This document shows, piece by piece, positions 54,826-64,000 of a stretch of 64,000 bases of DNA (positions are counted from its first letter, which is position 1; each line of letters starts with the position of its first letter). Under the pieces are notes generated by a model. That model did not search any database. It was given only the letters and a program-made list of their open reading frames with translations, and had not been told where the DNA came from. The stretch lies in assembly GCA_029582165.1 (NCBI GenBank), contig CM055875.1, positions 31,998,644 to 32,062,643 on the forward strand, given 5' to 3'. The translations under genes and the position numbers were made by a program. This DNA comes from Portulaca oleracea. Lineage: Eukaryota; Streptophyta; Magnoliopsida; Caryophyllales; Portulacaceae.

Positions 54826-55915
54826 AGCGCAAAAGTCAAAAGGTGAAAATATTAAAATTTTTATTTATTGTATTATTTTGATAAATTTAGACCCACAGGC
54901 GAAAATATCACAAACTCGTATATTTCTTGCCCTTTACCATTTGTATAAAAGGTATCACAAACTCGTATCCTGTGGTACTCTTTTGCTCGTCTCTCCAAAC
55001 CTCAACTCAAGTTCTCATTATTTTTGAATCCTTGAAAAGCCATAGAAGAATATAAACCGATGAAAGACATATATATGTTTGTGAATTTGCTGTAAATTTT
55101 ATGTTTATACCTTTAGTTTAATTTAGAGTTCTCAAAAGACAAATCTTTTGGTTGTTGGTGTATTTGGGAAGTGAATTTAGAATAAGGGTTGATGAATTTT
55201 GGTATTCCTATGAGAATCACTAATTTCAACGTTTATGATACTGTGGGAGCCTTTGATTATTAGTTTGATATTCTTAATTCGATTTACTAAGATCCATTTC
55301 TGTTCCCTAATATTCAAGTTATTTTTGTTGTTGTGATGTGCTAGTATTTGAGAGCAAGAGTAGAGTACTGGAAAGATCCAAGTATCCTATGGTAGCTTGC
55401 TAGAGTTCTTCACTGTTGTGCCCCTATTTGTTTACTACTATTATATTGTTTTGCCTCTCAATTTGTACACTGGGACTAAATCATAAGATGATGTTTATCA
55501 TCATTGACCAGAGTATCGGTGTTCCTAGCAAAAGTGGGTTTCCCAATTTCTATCAATAAAAAAAAAGTCTAATTATAATAATACGTGAGTCCTTTTTCGG
55601 CATTTTATATTGTCATCGACTCCAACCACTAATTTTACAAAACACATTTTTTATTAACAACTTGTTTAACAATTTTCAGCTATCCCCTAATATACAACAA
55701 CTATTTGCTAATAATAAATCCGCTGTTTTTGCCGAAAATGACCTTAGTGTGAAGAAGAATGTGTCTATCTCACCAAACGAATCAGGAATAATGTTAGCAT
55801 TAGTGCAGACAATTTGTATGCAATATATTGATTTAAAATTTTAGTTTTTAGTGACCAACGTGCAAACTTTTGCGTCTATGTTTGGTGTTTGGATACAACA
55901 TATTTAAATTTTCCC
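54826..55915. other. Intergenic, no gene recognised
   Basis: Mixed AT-rich DNA. GTATCACAAACTCGTAT occurs in two diverged copies near 54908 and 54950. A short plus-strand frame at 55662-55844 has no recognisable features. Nothing is called. Confidence 0.5.
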
Positions 55916-56163
55916 GCTTGTTTTTCGTCGCCCCCCTTTTTACTATTGTCGCCCACCTTTTGCATAATATTTCCAATCCACGCCCTTGAACCTCATAACT
56001 TCACTCTTCACTATCTCTCTAGTTTATCTCTCTAGAAAACGCTCTCAACCATCGACCACAACAAACCACCCTCATACCGGAATTTAATCGACGAATTTGA
56101 GGTATGTTTCGAATTTGCATTTTGAATTTGAGGTTTTATGTTTTGTAGTTTTGAATTTCGACG

Positions 56164-56354
56164 GAAAAACGAAAAAAAAATTTAAAAAAAGGGTTGGGAG
56201 GGCTGTCGTGCGAAAGGCACGGCGAGCCGCCGCCGTTGCGGCACCCAGATCCCGGCAAGGCCACGGCCTTGCCGATCCGGTGCCGCATCGGCGACGCCGT
56301 GCCTTCGCATCACCCTCCCAACCCTTTTTTTAAATTTTTTTTTCGTTTTTTTTA
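56164..56354. repeat. GC-rich palindrome with AT outer stems (MULE-2, PMD intron)
   Basis: The left arm runs through GAAAAAAAAATTTAAAAAAA, then GGGTTGGGAGGG and AAGGCACGGCG. The right arm is its inverse. Near the centre, CGGCAAGGCCACGGCCTTGCCG is itself a perfect short palindrome. It contains GGCACCCAGATCCCGG, like the GCGCCCAGATC word of the MULE-1 blocks. Confidence 0.95.
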
Positions 56355-57196
56355 AAAATATTAATTTTATTAATATTAATTATGTCAATAATAGGATATT
56401 ATTATTTTTATGTTTATTAATATTATTATTGTAATAATTGTTATTAATATTATTATTGTTAATAATTGTTATTAATATTATTATTGTTAAATAATAAATA
56501 AAAATTAAATATTATATTTATTAAAGTTATTATTATTATTAAATATGATAATTATTAATATTGTTATTATTAATATTATTGTTAATTATGTGTTAATATG
56601 ATAATTATTAGTGATTAATTGTATTATTATTATTAATATTGTGTTATGAAAATTAGATTAATATTAATATTGTTAATATTAATATTAATGTTAAGCATGT
56701 GTTAATATGACAATTAGTAGTGATTAATATCAGTGATTAGTGATTCGTTGTTAATATTTGATGCGTTAATATTATTTAGTGATTAAGCATGTGTTAATAT
56801 TAGTGATTAACTGTGTTAGAAAAAATTGTAATTGTGATGTAGGGTTAAGTTTAGGGGTTAGGGTATATTCCGAATGGTTTATATGTAGTTGTGTTAAAAG
56901 GATGTTGAGTTTGGATGATTTTGGTTGTTATTTGTAAGTGAGTTGGCGTATAAAGTTGGTATGGGTAATTTATTCATAATCCAACTTAATTGTCAACTTA
57001 TGTACTCATAACTCCAAATGATGACATAATAGTTATGCCAAATCCATTTAACAACTTAGGTACTCAACAACCAGTTGATACGTAAGTGAATAGGTTATTT
57101 GTGATGGTAGGTTAGGATAATAATTATGTTAATGTATAGTTATAGTATGTTAGTTGTATGCGTCAAAAAAAGAGGTTGAGTTTTGGGTCATGTTAG

Positions 57197-57829
57197 TGTC
57201 CAAGGAGAGTGTGTGTTGTAACCTGATAATGTATGGTTGAGAAGGTTAACCAATGCACTGCATCGACTTTCGTTTATTTGTTTGGTTCCCAAAAAGTAGC
57301 CCATTATCGCCAGCTGAAATTGGCGAGGTCGATGCTGGGAGTTAGAGCGTCTCAGATTCGATAATGCAATGTTTCTATTGTGCAGCTTGGTGGGGCAACA
57401 AGATAAGGCGGATCTGAAAGGGAAGCTAGTAGTGAAGGGTCTGGTACAAATCGTGTTGGACTTTCGTGCATGTAAGATTCATAGGTCCATCAAAGCATTG
57501 AACGATGATGCAAATTCACTGCTTTGATAGACCTTTGAATCTTACATGCAAGAAAGCCCAACACGATTTGTATTAGACTCTTCACTACTAGATTCTCTTT
57601 CAGATCCGCCTTATCTTGTTGGCCACCAGGCTGCACTATAGAAACATTGCATTGTACCGAATCTGAGACGCTTCTAACTCCCAGAGCACTGTGGACCTCG
57701 CGCAATTTCACTGCTGACAGTGCGTTAATTTTTGGGAACCAAACAAATAAATGAGAAGTCGGTACGGCTGATGAAAGTCTTTTTTCAACCATAGATTAAC
57801 AGTTAAACAACACACTCTCCTTGGACAAC
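57197..57829. repeat. Large inverted repeat with about 310 bp arms and a short loop (MULE-2, PMD intron)
   Basis: The left arm 57197-57501 and right arm 57518-57829 are inverted copies with scattered mismatches. Shared words include AACAAGATAAGGCGGATCTG, TACAAATCGTGTTGG and GCATGTAAGATTCA. The outer GTCCAAGGAGAGTGTG is mirrored by CACACTCTCCTTGGAC. The loop is only about 16 bases. The minus strand reads as an open 100-codon frame (57792-57490) that I do not recognise. Confidence 0.97.
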
Positions 57830-57953
57830 AACATGATCCTCCTGCCTCGTGACACGACTTAGTTAACCAACACACGTTAACCCATTTGCGCATATTCTTG
57901 CGACTTAAATTATTATTATGTTATGTATGTCTTCACTTTGCAGGTGATCTAAA

Positions 57954-60032
57954 ATGGTAGGGAAGGGCAAGAGTCGAGGGTTTCTGGACCGGGCGAATCG
58001 TCTTGTGAGTGGTTGGAGGGGGGTGAGTCTGGGGACCCCCACAGACGCAATGTGACTGCGTCAACTCGCCGTGCTGGTCGTGGTACGGATGCAGGTGATG
58101 CAGCGGGCGGCCAGCCCGAGGACACGGGGAGTCAGACAACGCGAGATTTCGTTGACCATCTCAACCAGGCCATGGATGAGTCAAGCGGCTCTGAAACATC
58201 GGGGTCGGGGGACGATGAGACAGGGGAGCCCGAGACGCAGATGATCCTGACCTCCATCGCCAATTTTATGACTACTGGGCGAGTTTACAGGCCAACAGGT
58301 TTCATGCCGATGAGGGATTCAGCGGGGAAGTTTGCCCCAATTCGACAGGGTGGGGAAGCGATTACGCTCTTGGTGAAGTGAGTCCGATGCAAATATCAGA
58401 AGAGGAGGCGAAGCGGCGACAACTCCTGGAAGATTGATGGTAACGTGCCCGGGGGACCTGCAATTCCCTCATTAATACCGAGCTTTGGAGGTCACATTGC
58501 TCGGGTAATATGGGAGGGTCGCGAGCGTTCGCCCGTGTTGTTCTTGATTGTGTGACGAAGAAGAATGCGTTGAGGGAATTGTGGTCAGTACACGACAGGA
58601 TGGATCCCGCATGCCAGGCTGCACTGGGAAGGATCCAAATAACCAATTTGATGGAATTGATGTACGAACACATCGACACGATGTTGATCTCGGCGTTCGT
58701 TGAGAGGTGGAAACCCGACATAAACACATTTCACCTTCCCTTCGGTGAAATGACGATCATGTTGCATGATGTGCAACATATATTGGGTCTTGCAGTTGAT
58801 GGCTTGATGCCTGAAGGACTCCTCGGGAAGTGGTTAACCAGTACGTGCCCGTGATTTTTGAAAAAGGAATGGCGGAGCTGAAGGTTGATAGCATTTATGA
58901 TAAGGGTGGCATAGCTGACTCCCATTTGAGGTCGATTAGTTTGTCGACCAGTTTTCCCATTCATCATAGGATACGGGCGTGGTTGTTGAGCATGCTGGGA
59001 AACACTATCCTCGTGGACAAATCGAGTGATAGAATTAGGCCGCATCCGTGGCCTAGCACTGATGTTATCGTTGATCGCATTTCTTGGGGTACGGTGACCT
59101 TGGCATTCCTTTACCGCCAGTTAGGGATGGCGAGCAGGGCCGGGACAGCCAAGATGGCCGGGTGTTTGACCCTGCTGCAGGCCTGGATCTACGAGTACTT
59201 TCCTGATTTTAGGCCACACGCGGAGCAGCCGGTTAATGGGCCTCGGGCGAGCAGGTGGTCCCCCATCCGCCAGCCAAGTTCGGGACAGCGCCTACTACAG
59301 TTGAGGGCCTCCTTGGATGCGTTGACGCCGGATCGTGTGAGTTGGGCCCGACGCGGTCTGCCGTACAAGTCATGCAGCGGGGCGTTGTCTGATGGCGGCG
59401 ATCGCATACGACATCACTGAGCTGTACATGCCCGATCGCGTCGTCCGGCAGTTAGGGCACCTACAACATATCTCACGGAGATTGTCAGTACCAAAGAGCG
59501 TTGAATGACCGGCGAAGGGCCCCTACAAAGTGGAATTTGTGGATGCTAACGTCAGCGCTGACTGGGCGGGGTTTCCCATATACAACAAAATGTCAGTGCG
59601 TGATGTGCCCCGCACGAAACAAGTGCCGTGGGAAGCGGATGTCGCTTACAACGATTGGTATGCGGCACATTCACACAAATTTTTGAATAACAACGCCTCT
59701 GCCAGCCAATCGAAAGTCGAGGACCTTCCAACACACGAACAGGTACACTTAAACCCTCATCATAATTTAATATTTTGTTTAACTGATTTGTTTATGGGAT
59801 GGTGGATATCATGATTGGTCTGACCGCATTATTTTGTGTTTTATTTTTATAAAAGTGGGCCTATACATGGGCCTCATTAGTGCAGCGAGGGAGGCATCAG
59901 TTCCAAGTGAACGATGAGACAGCGACAATTAATTGTGCGTGGTACGATGAGATGGTCGACTTGCACGGGCGTTGGTGCCATCAGATGCATATCGAGGTTC
60001 CCGAGCCGGAAGATGATGAGGAGGAGGAGTAG
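57954..60032 (+). pseudogene. Plant mobile domain (PMD, MAIN/MAIL1-like) gene of MULE-2, frameshifted
   Basis: Starts MVGKGKSRGFLDRANRLVSG and shifts frame near 58010 into DPHRRNVTASTRRAG. The PMD domain is recognisable in pieces: LIPSFGGHIARVIWEG (near 58470), FVERWKPDINTFHLPFGEMT (58700-58760), LHDVQHILGLAVDG, then SWGTVTLAFLYRQLGMASR (59083-59140), GCLTLLQAWIYEYFPDFRP. A phase-0 intron (59743-59855) precedes the last exon, which begins WAYTWASLVQRGRHQFQ and ends in an acidic EDDEEEE tail. At least four frameshifts lie between the pieces. PMD proteins of the MAIN/MAIL1 type act in the nucleus in silencing and genome stability, and related domains occur in plant transposons. A role like that of MuDR mudrB is only a positional analogy. 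Confidence 0.85.
59743..59855 (+). other. Predicted phase-0 intron in the MULE-2 PMD gene
   Basis: Begins GTACACTTAAACC after CACGAACAG and ends TTTTTATAAAAG. Splicing joins THEQ to WAYTWASLV. Sequence inside has stops and is AT-rich. Confidence 0.6.
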
Positions 60033-60231
60033 ATTGTGTTTTTCAATTTCGTTGTTTTTATTGTACCCTAAACTTAGTGTTAATTTGTGTTGAACTGATT
60101 AACTGATTTTGCGTTGTGTTAATTTGTGTTAATTTGTGTTATGTTTGCCGATAATGTTCCAATTAACTGCATCAGTTTCAATATAAATATAATTAGCAAT
60201 TCATATATACACAAGGGTACAACTACAACCA

Positions 60232-60872
60232 TCATTGGCGTTGAGCGAACCTAATAGCCTGCCATCTATCAATACGAGCCTGGAAAGGCTCATCCCAACC
60301 TTGAACAGTTATGTCTCTAGCTGCTCGCCATCCAATATGAATCGGCGGTAGAGGGTAGTCATCCCGTAAATGGATAAGCATGAAGTGGTTGTTCACCCGC
60401 ACAATTCCCTGAACTTTCGCAGGTGCCGTACGTCTAGGCCTTCCTCTTATGGGTAATATTGATATGCATAGCTCAGCTGTCTGCGATCGTGGACCAGGAG
60501 GTGTTGACAAGAAGATCCACATCATATTCGTCACTGTCGCAGCTGGAAATAAATCATTTGGAGCCGACATCCAATGTTCATACGGGGCTGGCCCAGCCAA
60601 GTGGCCATGAATCCTTGAGTAGGTCTCAAGGAACATCTCCTTGCTGTTAGAAAACGCAGTAACATATGCATTTTCACTCGCCTGCAACTCAGTGCCCATT
60701 GACCACCTAGCACTTGACCACAAATGCTCATCCCCGTAACCTGCCTCGGCTACGCATCTGAACCCACAGTTGCCATCAGATTCCACATCCGTCCATCCAA
60801 CGACGTATGGCAGAATGAAATGTGGCAAAGCGTCCTCGAACGGGAACGAATCTTGACGCATCCGGTTGATAC
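60232..60872 (-). CDS. OTU-like cysteine protease domain, last exon of the MULE-2 transposase gene
   Basis: 209 codons open from the internal Met. Catalytic candidates are in DGNCGFRC (Asp29, Cys32) and VNNHFMLIHL (His159), at exactly the same residue numbers as in MULE-1. The frame continues upstream (GINR) to a 3' splice site ATACGCAG. The two OTU domains keep common blocks (PYVVGWTDVESDGNCGFRC, LFPAAT, YPLPPIHIGWR) although the rest is diverged. That suggests selection for the protease fold while both elements were active. Its target is unknown. Confidence 0.82.
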
Positions 60873-60961
60873 CTGCGTATCATATTATCTTAAGTTATAA
60901 ACAACAATATATAGTCATTATGAAAACCAAACAAATGCTATAAAGATTAAGATATGCAAAC
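60873..60961 (-). other. Phase-1 intron joining transposase tail and OTU domain (MULE-2)
   Basis: On the minus strand it begins GTTTGCATATC and ends AATATGATACGCAG. Joining ACAG to GTATCAACCGGATG keeps the frame of the OTU exon. Size is 89 bp against 85 bp in MULE-1. Confidence 0.75.
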
Positions 60962-62940
60962 CTGTTGACCCCATCCCAACTGATGAAGAAGCGTTCCTTT
61001 TTCCTCGAGTTAAGTTCGTCGTAGTCTTGCTACCCCGTCCCGATAGTCGTCCGTACTCAAACGCACTGGGGTTGCGTCACGTTGATTTTGAAGTCTTTGG
61101 TCTCCCGGGCGTGGGGGGCTTGTCTGCGGATCAGGAGTATACTCACTGTCGGGATTCAACTTTCCATTGAGGACACTGTTTACGTGTCGTACAACTGCTG
61201 GGTCACTCTCCCGAACCTGGTTAGCGAGTTCCTCAAATTGTTCTAAGTCTGTACCTGATGGAACATCATTTGAGCATGCAGTTTCACCATCGCCAATCAC
61301 TGTCAGTTGTCTCCAAAACATATTTATCCGTATCGGTGAATTGGCTCTCGGATCGTAAACTTCCATCATAGAACATGCGTACGGGAGGAGGTGGGTTCTC
61401 GACACCAGGTGATCGCATAAGTAGCATTCTCCTTCATACCTCATCGCCAGCATCTTATTGAGCTCATACGACAAAAGGTCCAATGCGTGATGAGATAGTC
61501 TTCCGTGCAAATTCTTAAAGAAATGAGATGGACCTAATTGCACGTGCGTGCTCCTTGACTGTTCAAGCTCCCACTTAATCTCCGTATGTTGATTCTCCAA
61601 GTGATGGTGAATCTTCGCAAACACACGATCGAAGGTGCCTCTGGAACTGCCGATATAATACTTCAGTGAAGAATGCTGGCTCTCAACTCTTGAAGTGGCT
61701 GTGTTCCCCATGTGAGGTACATTGTCGGTCCAAGCACAAACAAATTTTTCTTTATGACTCAGCCACGTCCCAGTAAGATAATCAACTATCGGTTTGTTTT
61801 GCCCGATCCACGCGTTAACGTCTTTCCACTTGACCTTGAAATCTCCAACAGTCTTCGCATGTACAATGCTGTTCCAGAAATGATGTCTGAAATGAAGTCC
61901 GAGTCCGAGCTTAGGGCCCCCAGTAAGCTTGTTTACTTTGTTCTCCACATCATTCGCAATATGCCACACGCACAAAAGTTGGTGCACATTTGGGTAAACC
62001 CTGGCAACAGCCCCCAACAAAGCATCCTGCTTGTCCGTCACAAACACGGATGGAATTACATCAGGACCCAACAATTCATGCACCCTCCACATAGCCACTC
62101 ATATGATTCCATCTTATCGTCCCGCATGAACGAGTAAGCAATCTGGAAGTTGCGGTTTGTCGGTGTCATGCCTGCCAGCTCACATAAAGGCCACTTTGCC
62201 TTGTTTGTCTTGTACGTTGTGTCAATGAGAATGACATTCGGGTACGTACGTAGCAACTTCAACGAGTAAGGATGGCATAAAAAAACCTGACGAAGCTTGC
62301 CATCGTCATCATAGTCAACAAATGAGACGTACCCGCCAAGTTTCGCCATGCGCAGACATTGTCCCGCAGCCGTCCTACCATCCAATTCCTCAGTGCGCAT
62401 CTTTGCCCGCTCGTTGTATACTTGCTTCACGTTTATCGTAGAGGCAGGGAACCTAATCTTCAGCGACGTTAGTATCGTCGCCGGTGTGCACCCGGTGTTG
62501 GTCATATCCCGGACATGTTCTTTCATTTCAGAGGTTAATGGATGTCCGTGACGATGCCCTTCCTCGTACACGATGAAGGCATGATTGTGCTTCCCCCGGT
62601 CACCGTCGCACACACGAACTCGCCATTCCGTTTCGTTGCGAGTCCACGCAACAATGGTGAATTTACATTGGCACGCTTTCGTTGACGTACTCCGACGAGT
62701 CGCATCATCGAGATCATTCAGTTTCCCACGATATTTACCGTACCTCCAACACTTCAAATAACACCTTAACGGACTATCTGCATCTTTTCTCTTGTACGAA
62801 ACTCATACAAACCTAAAACCTATACCCGTAGCAACTCCATTAGTCCATTCTTACAATGCGTCAATACTCTCAAAAACATTTTGCGTTACAAAATGAGTGG
62901 AATAATCAATGTCGTCCCCTCCAAAGTCCTCCAAAAAAAC

Positions 62941-63842
62941 CTACAAACAATAGAAACAATTATTATTATACTAATAATAACTGGGATACTAGAAATTCCT
63001 AATACTAATAACAATAGCTTTAACATTAATAATTAACATACAATTCTAATATTAATTAACATAATAATAATAATATTATCAATAAATAAATAATAACAAC
63101 ATATTAATAATTTTAACATAATTAACATATTAATAATAGTTAACAACATTATTTATCTTAATAATAATATTATAAATAAATAAATAATAATATTAACAAC
63201 ACTTAATATTATTAAGATCAACACTTACAAACAACTTATTTTAATAATATTAATTAACACAATTTTAACATAATCAACATAATAATTACAATTAACAACA
63301 TTGATTACCTTAATAATAATATTATATAAATAAAAATAACCATATTAATTAACATAATTAACATACTATAATAATAATAATAATAACAATACTTATAAAC
63401 TACTTATTAAAATAATATTAATTAACAAAATTTTCACATAATTAACATAACAATTATAATTACCAACATTGATTACCTTAATAATAATATTATAAATAAA
63501 TAAATAAATAATATAAACATATTTTATACGTAAATAATAATTTTCCAATTTTATAAATTTTTTGAAAAAAAAAATTAAATTTTCCGGAAATGGCCGGTGC
63601 TGCGCCCAGATTTGCCGGCTGGCAGCGGCGTTGCCGCGCCTAGATCTAGGCAGCGCCGCGGCCCCGCCGTGCAGATCGTGCGGCACTTACCATGGTGTCG
63701 CCGCACGACGATCAGACGGGGCGCCGCTGCCGCGACAGATCTGGCGCAACGCCGCCACCGCCAAATCATGCCTTCACGCCATTTCCGGAAAATTCAATTT
63801 TTTTTTGTTTTTTTTTCCCAAATTTAAAATTTACAAACTAAC
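62941..63842 (-). other. Intron 1 of the MULE-2 transposase gene
   Basis: On the minus strand it starts GTTAGTTTG after GAAGAGGAAGAG and ends ATTGTTTGTAG. It contains a long AT-only low-complexity tract (62960-63540) and the GC-rich palindrome at 63565-63806. Confidence 0.65.
63565..63806. repeat. GC-rich block with inverted outer stems (MULE-2, transposase intron)
   Basis: The outer stem (AAATTTTCCGGAAATGGC on the left, GCCATTTCCGGAAAATTC on the right, plus A/T tracts) pairs over nearly 30 bases. The GC-rich centre has the GCGCCCAGATTTGCCGG word and further short inverted pieces (for example CCTAGATCTAGG). Confidence 0.9.
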
Positions 63843-63899
63843 CTCTTCCTCTTCATTTGAATTATCACCATCTCTTGACATTTTAGGTTAAATTTCAAC

Positions 63900-64000
63900 A
63901 ATAAATAAAAAATTTAGAGAGAGAATGTTAGAGATAGTGAGGGAAGAGTGAGGGGAGAGTGAGAGGAGAGTGAGAGGAGAGGGAAGAGAGTTGAAATATA
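63900..64000 (-). other. GA-rich leader tract before the MULE-2 right end
   Basis: Tandem GTGAGGGGAGA and GTGAGAGGAGA units just upstream of the transposase start, mirroring the CT-rich leader at the left end. The TIR itself is outside the window. Confidence 0.6.

Larger units (their letters stand above)
56102..57943 (+). other. Predicted leader intron of the MULE-2 PMD gene
   Basis: Starts GTATGTTTCG after TTTGAG and ends TCACTTTGCAG ten bases before the start codon at 57954. It contains a GC-rich palindrome, an (ATT/AAT)-rich low-complexity stretch (56355-56820) and a large inverted repeat (57197-57829). Confidence 0.6.
60232..63881 (-). pseudogene. MULE-2 FAR1/MULE transposase fused to an OTU domain, damaged
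   Basis: Predicted minus-strand gene. Exon 1 (63881-63843) starts MSRDGDNSNEEEE. After intron 1, exon 2 starts VFLEDFGGDDIDYST at 62940. It holds a FAR1-type region (KCWRYGKYRGK, KHNHAFIVYEEGH), then the MULE core: TYPNVILIDTTYKTNKAKWP (first Asp), FVTDKQDALLGAV (second Asp), CVWHIANDVE and ATSRVESQHSSLKYY (third, Glu). The three acidic positions are intact. Damage: two in-frame stops before 62757 (near 62850 and 62810), a 1 bp shift in the overlap 62056-62098, and another shift plus a stop near 61060-61110. A phase-1 intron (60873-60961) joins it to the OTU domain. Confidence 0.88.
55925..64000. mobile_element. MULE-2: Mutator-like element with PMD gene and transposase-OTU gene, truncated by the window end
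   Basis: The left end carries TTTCGTCGCCCCCC and ACTATTGTCGCCCACC, then ATTTCCAATCCACGCCC, clearly related to the MULE-1 TIR with its paired GTCGCCC boxes. The right TIR lies just beyond 64000. The last bases are the GA-rich tract with GTGAGGGGAGA and GAGTGAGAGGAGA repeats that precede it. Gene content and orientation equal those of MULE-1, but sequences differ throughout, so the elements are relatives, not copies of one recent burst. Confidence 0.88.

Noticed and set aside
55662..55844. 60-codon frame as a small gene
   Set aside because: No conserved motif or start context, and it lies in AT-rich intergenic DNA.
63393..63891. Frames of 60-110 codons on both strands
   Set aside because: GC-rich palindrome in the MULE-2 transposase intron. 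No domain.
1..64000. CRISPR array, operon, riboswitch or prophage
   Set aside because: All sequence evidence is plant nuclear. The regular repeats are transposon subterminal motifs or minisatellites.

Overview
This is a plant nuclear window, almost certainly eudicot. It is AT-rich and gene-poor: a SAUR gene and two BAHD acyltransferase genes sit among dense, nested transposable elements. A piece of plastid DNA (ndhC-ndhK) is embedded in it. A member of Caryophyllales is possible, but that is only an impression.

Layout. 1-5000: Stowaway MITEs, an 8-9 bp TSD element and a 1.3 kb non-autonomous CACTA element. 5306-5611: an intact SAUR gene (minus strand) with a TATA box and an auxin-response motif upstream. 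5.9-15.4 kb: MITEs and a LINE-like remnant split by a complete but decayed Ty1/Copia retrotransposon (7758-13720, TSD gatta). 15.8-25.2 kb: a 1.4 kb long-TIR element with TSD, a decayed LTR, an L1 reverse-transcriptase tail, a Helitron, an RRM pseudogene and another long-TIR element. 26105-27514: BAHD gene 1. 28.4-35.4 kb: one 7 kb TIR-bounded element full of TGTCCAC-type repeats, with a second CACTA element nested in it. 35.4-37.1 kb: three Micron-like MITEs joined by (TA)n tracts. 38.25-38.82 kb: the plastid insertion. 39-45.6 kb: LTR-like sequence, two small Helitrons, MITEs and a foldback. 45782-47176: BAHD gene 2, a paralogue of gene 1.

47.5 kb to the end: two related but clearly diverged Mutator-like elements (MULEs), both with the same architecture. 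A plant-mobile-domain (PMD) gene is read inward from the left end, and a FAR1/MULE transposase gene is read inward from the right end. In both, the transposase is predicted to be spliced through a phase-1 intron to an OTU-type cysteine-protease domain. The first intron of each of the four genes holds a GC-rich palindrome. The PMD leader introns also hold a second foldback, with arms of about 310 bp in MULE-2. Both elements are damaged by stops and frameshifts, and MULE-1 has lost most of its PMD region. This conserved two-gene, intron-hairpin design is the most interesting content of the window.

The host genes show no operon-like relation. The two BAHD genes share coding sequence and about 90 bp of leader, so they come from one duplication. 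MULE-1 lies only about 330 bp upstream of BAHD gene 2 and could affect its expression.
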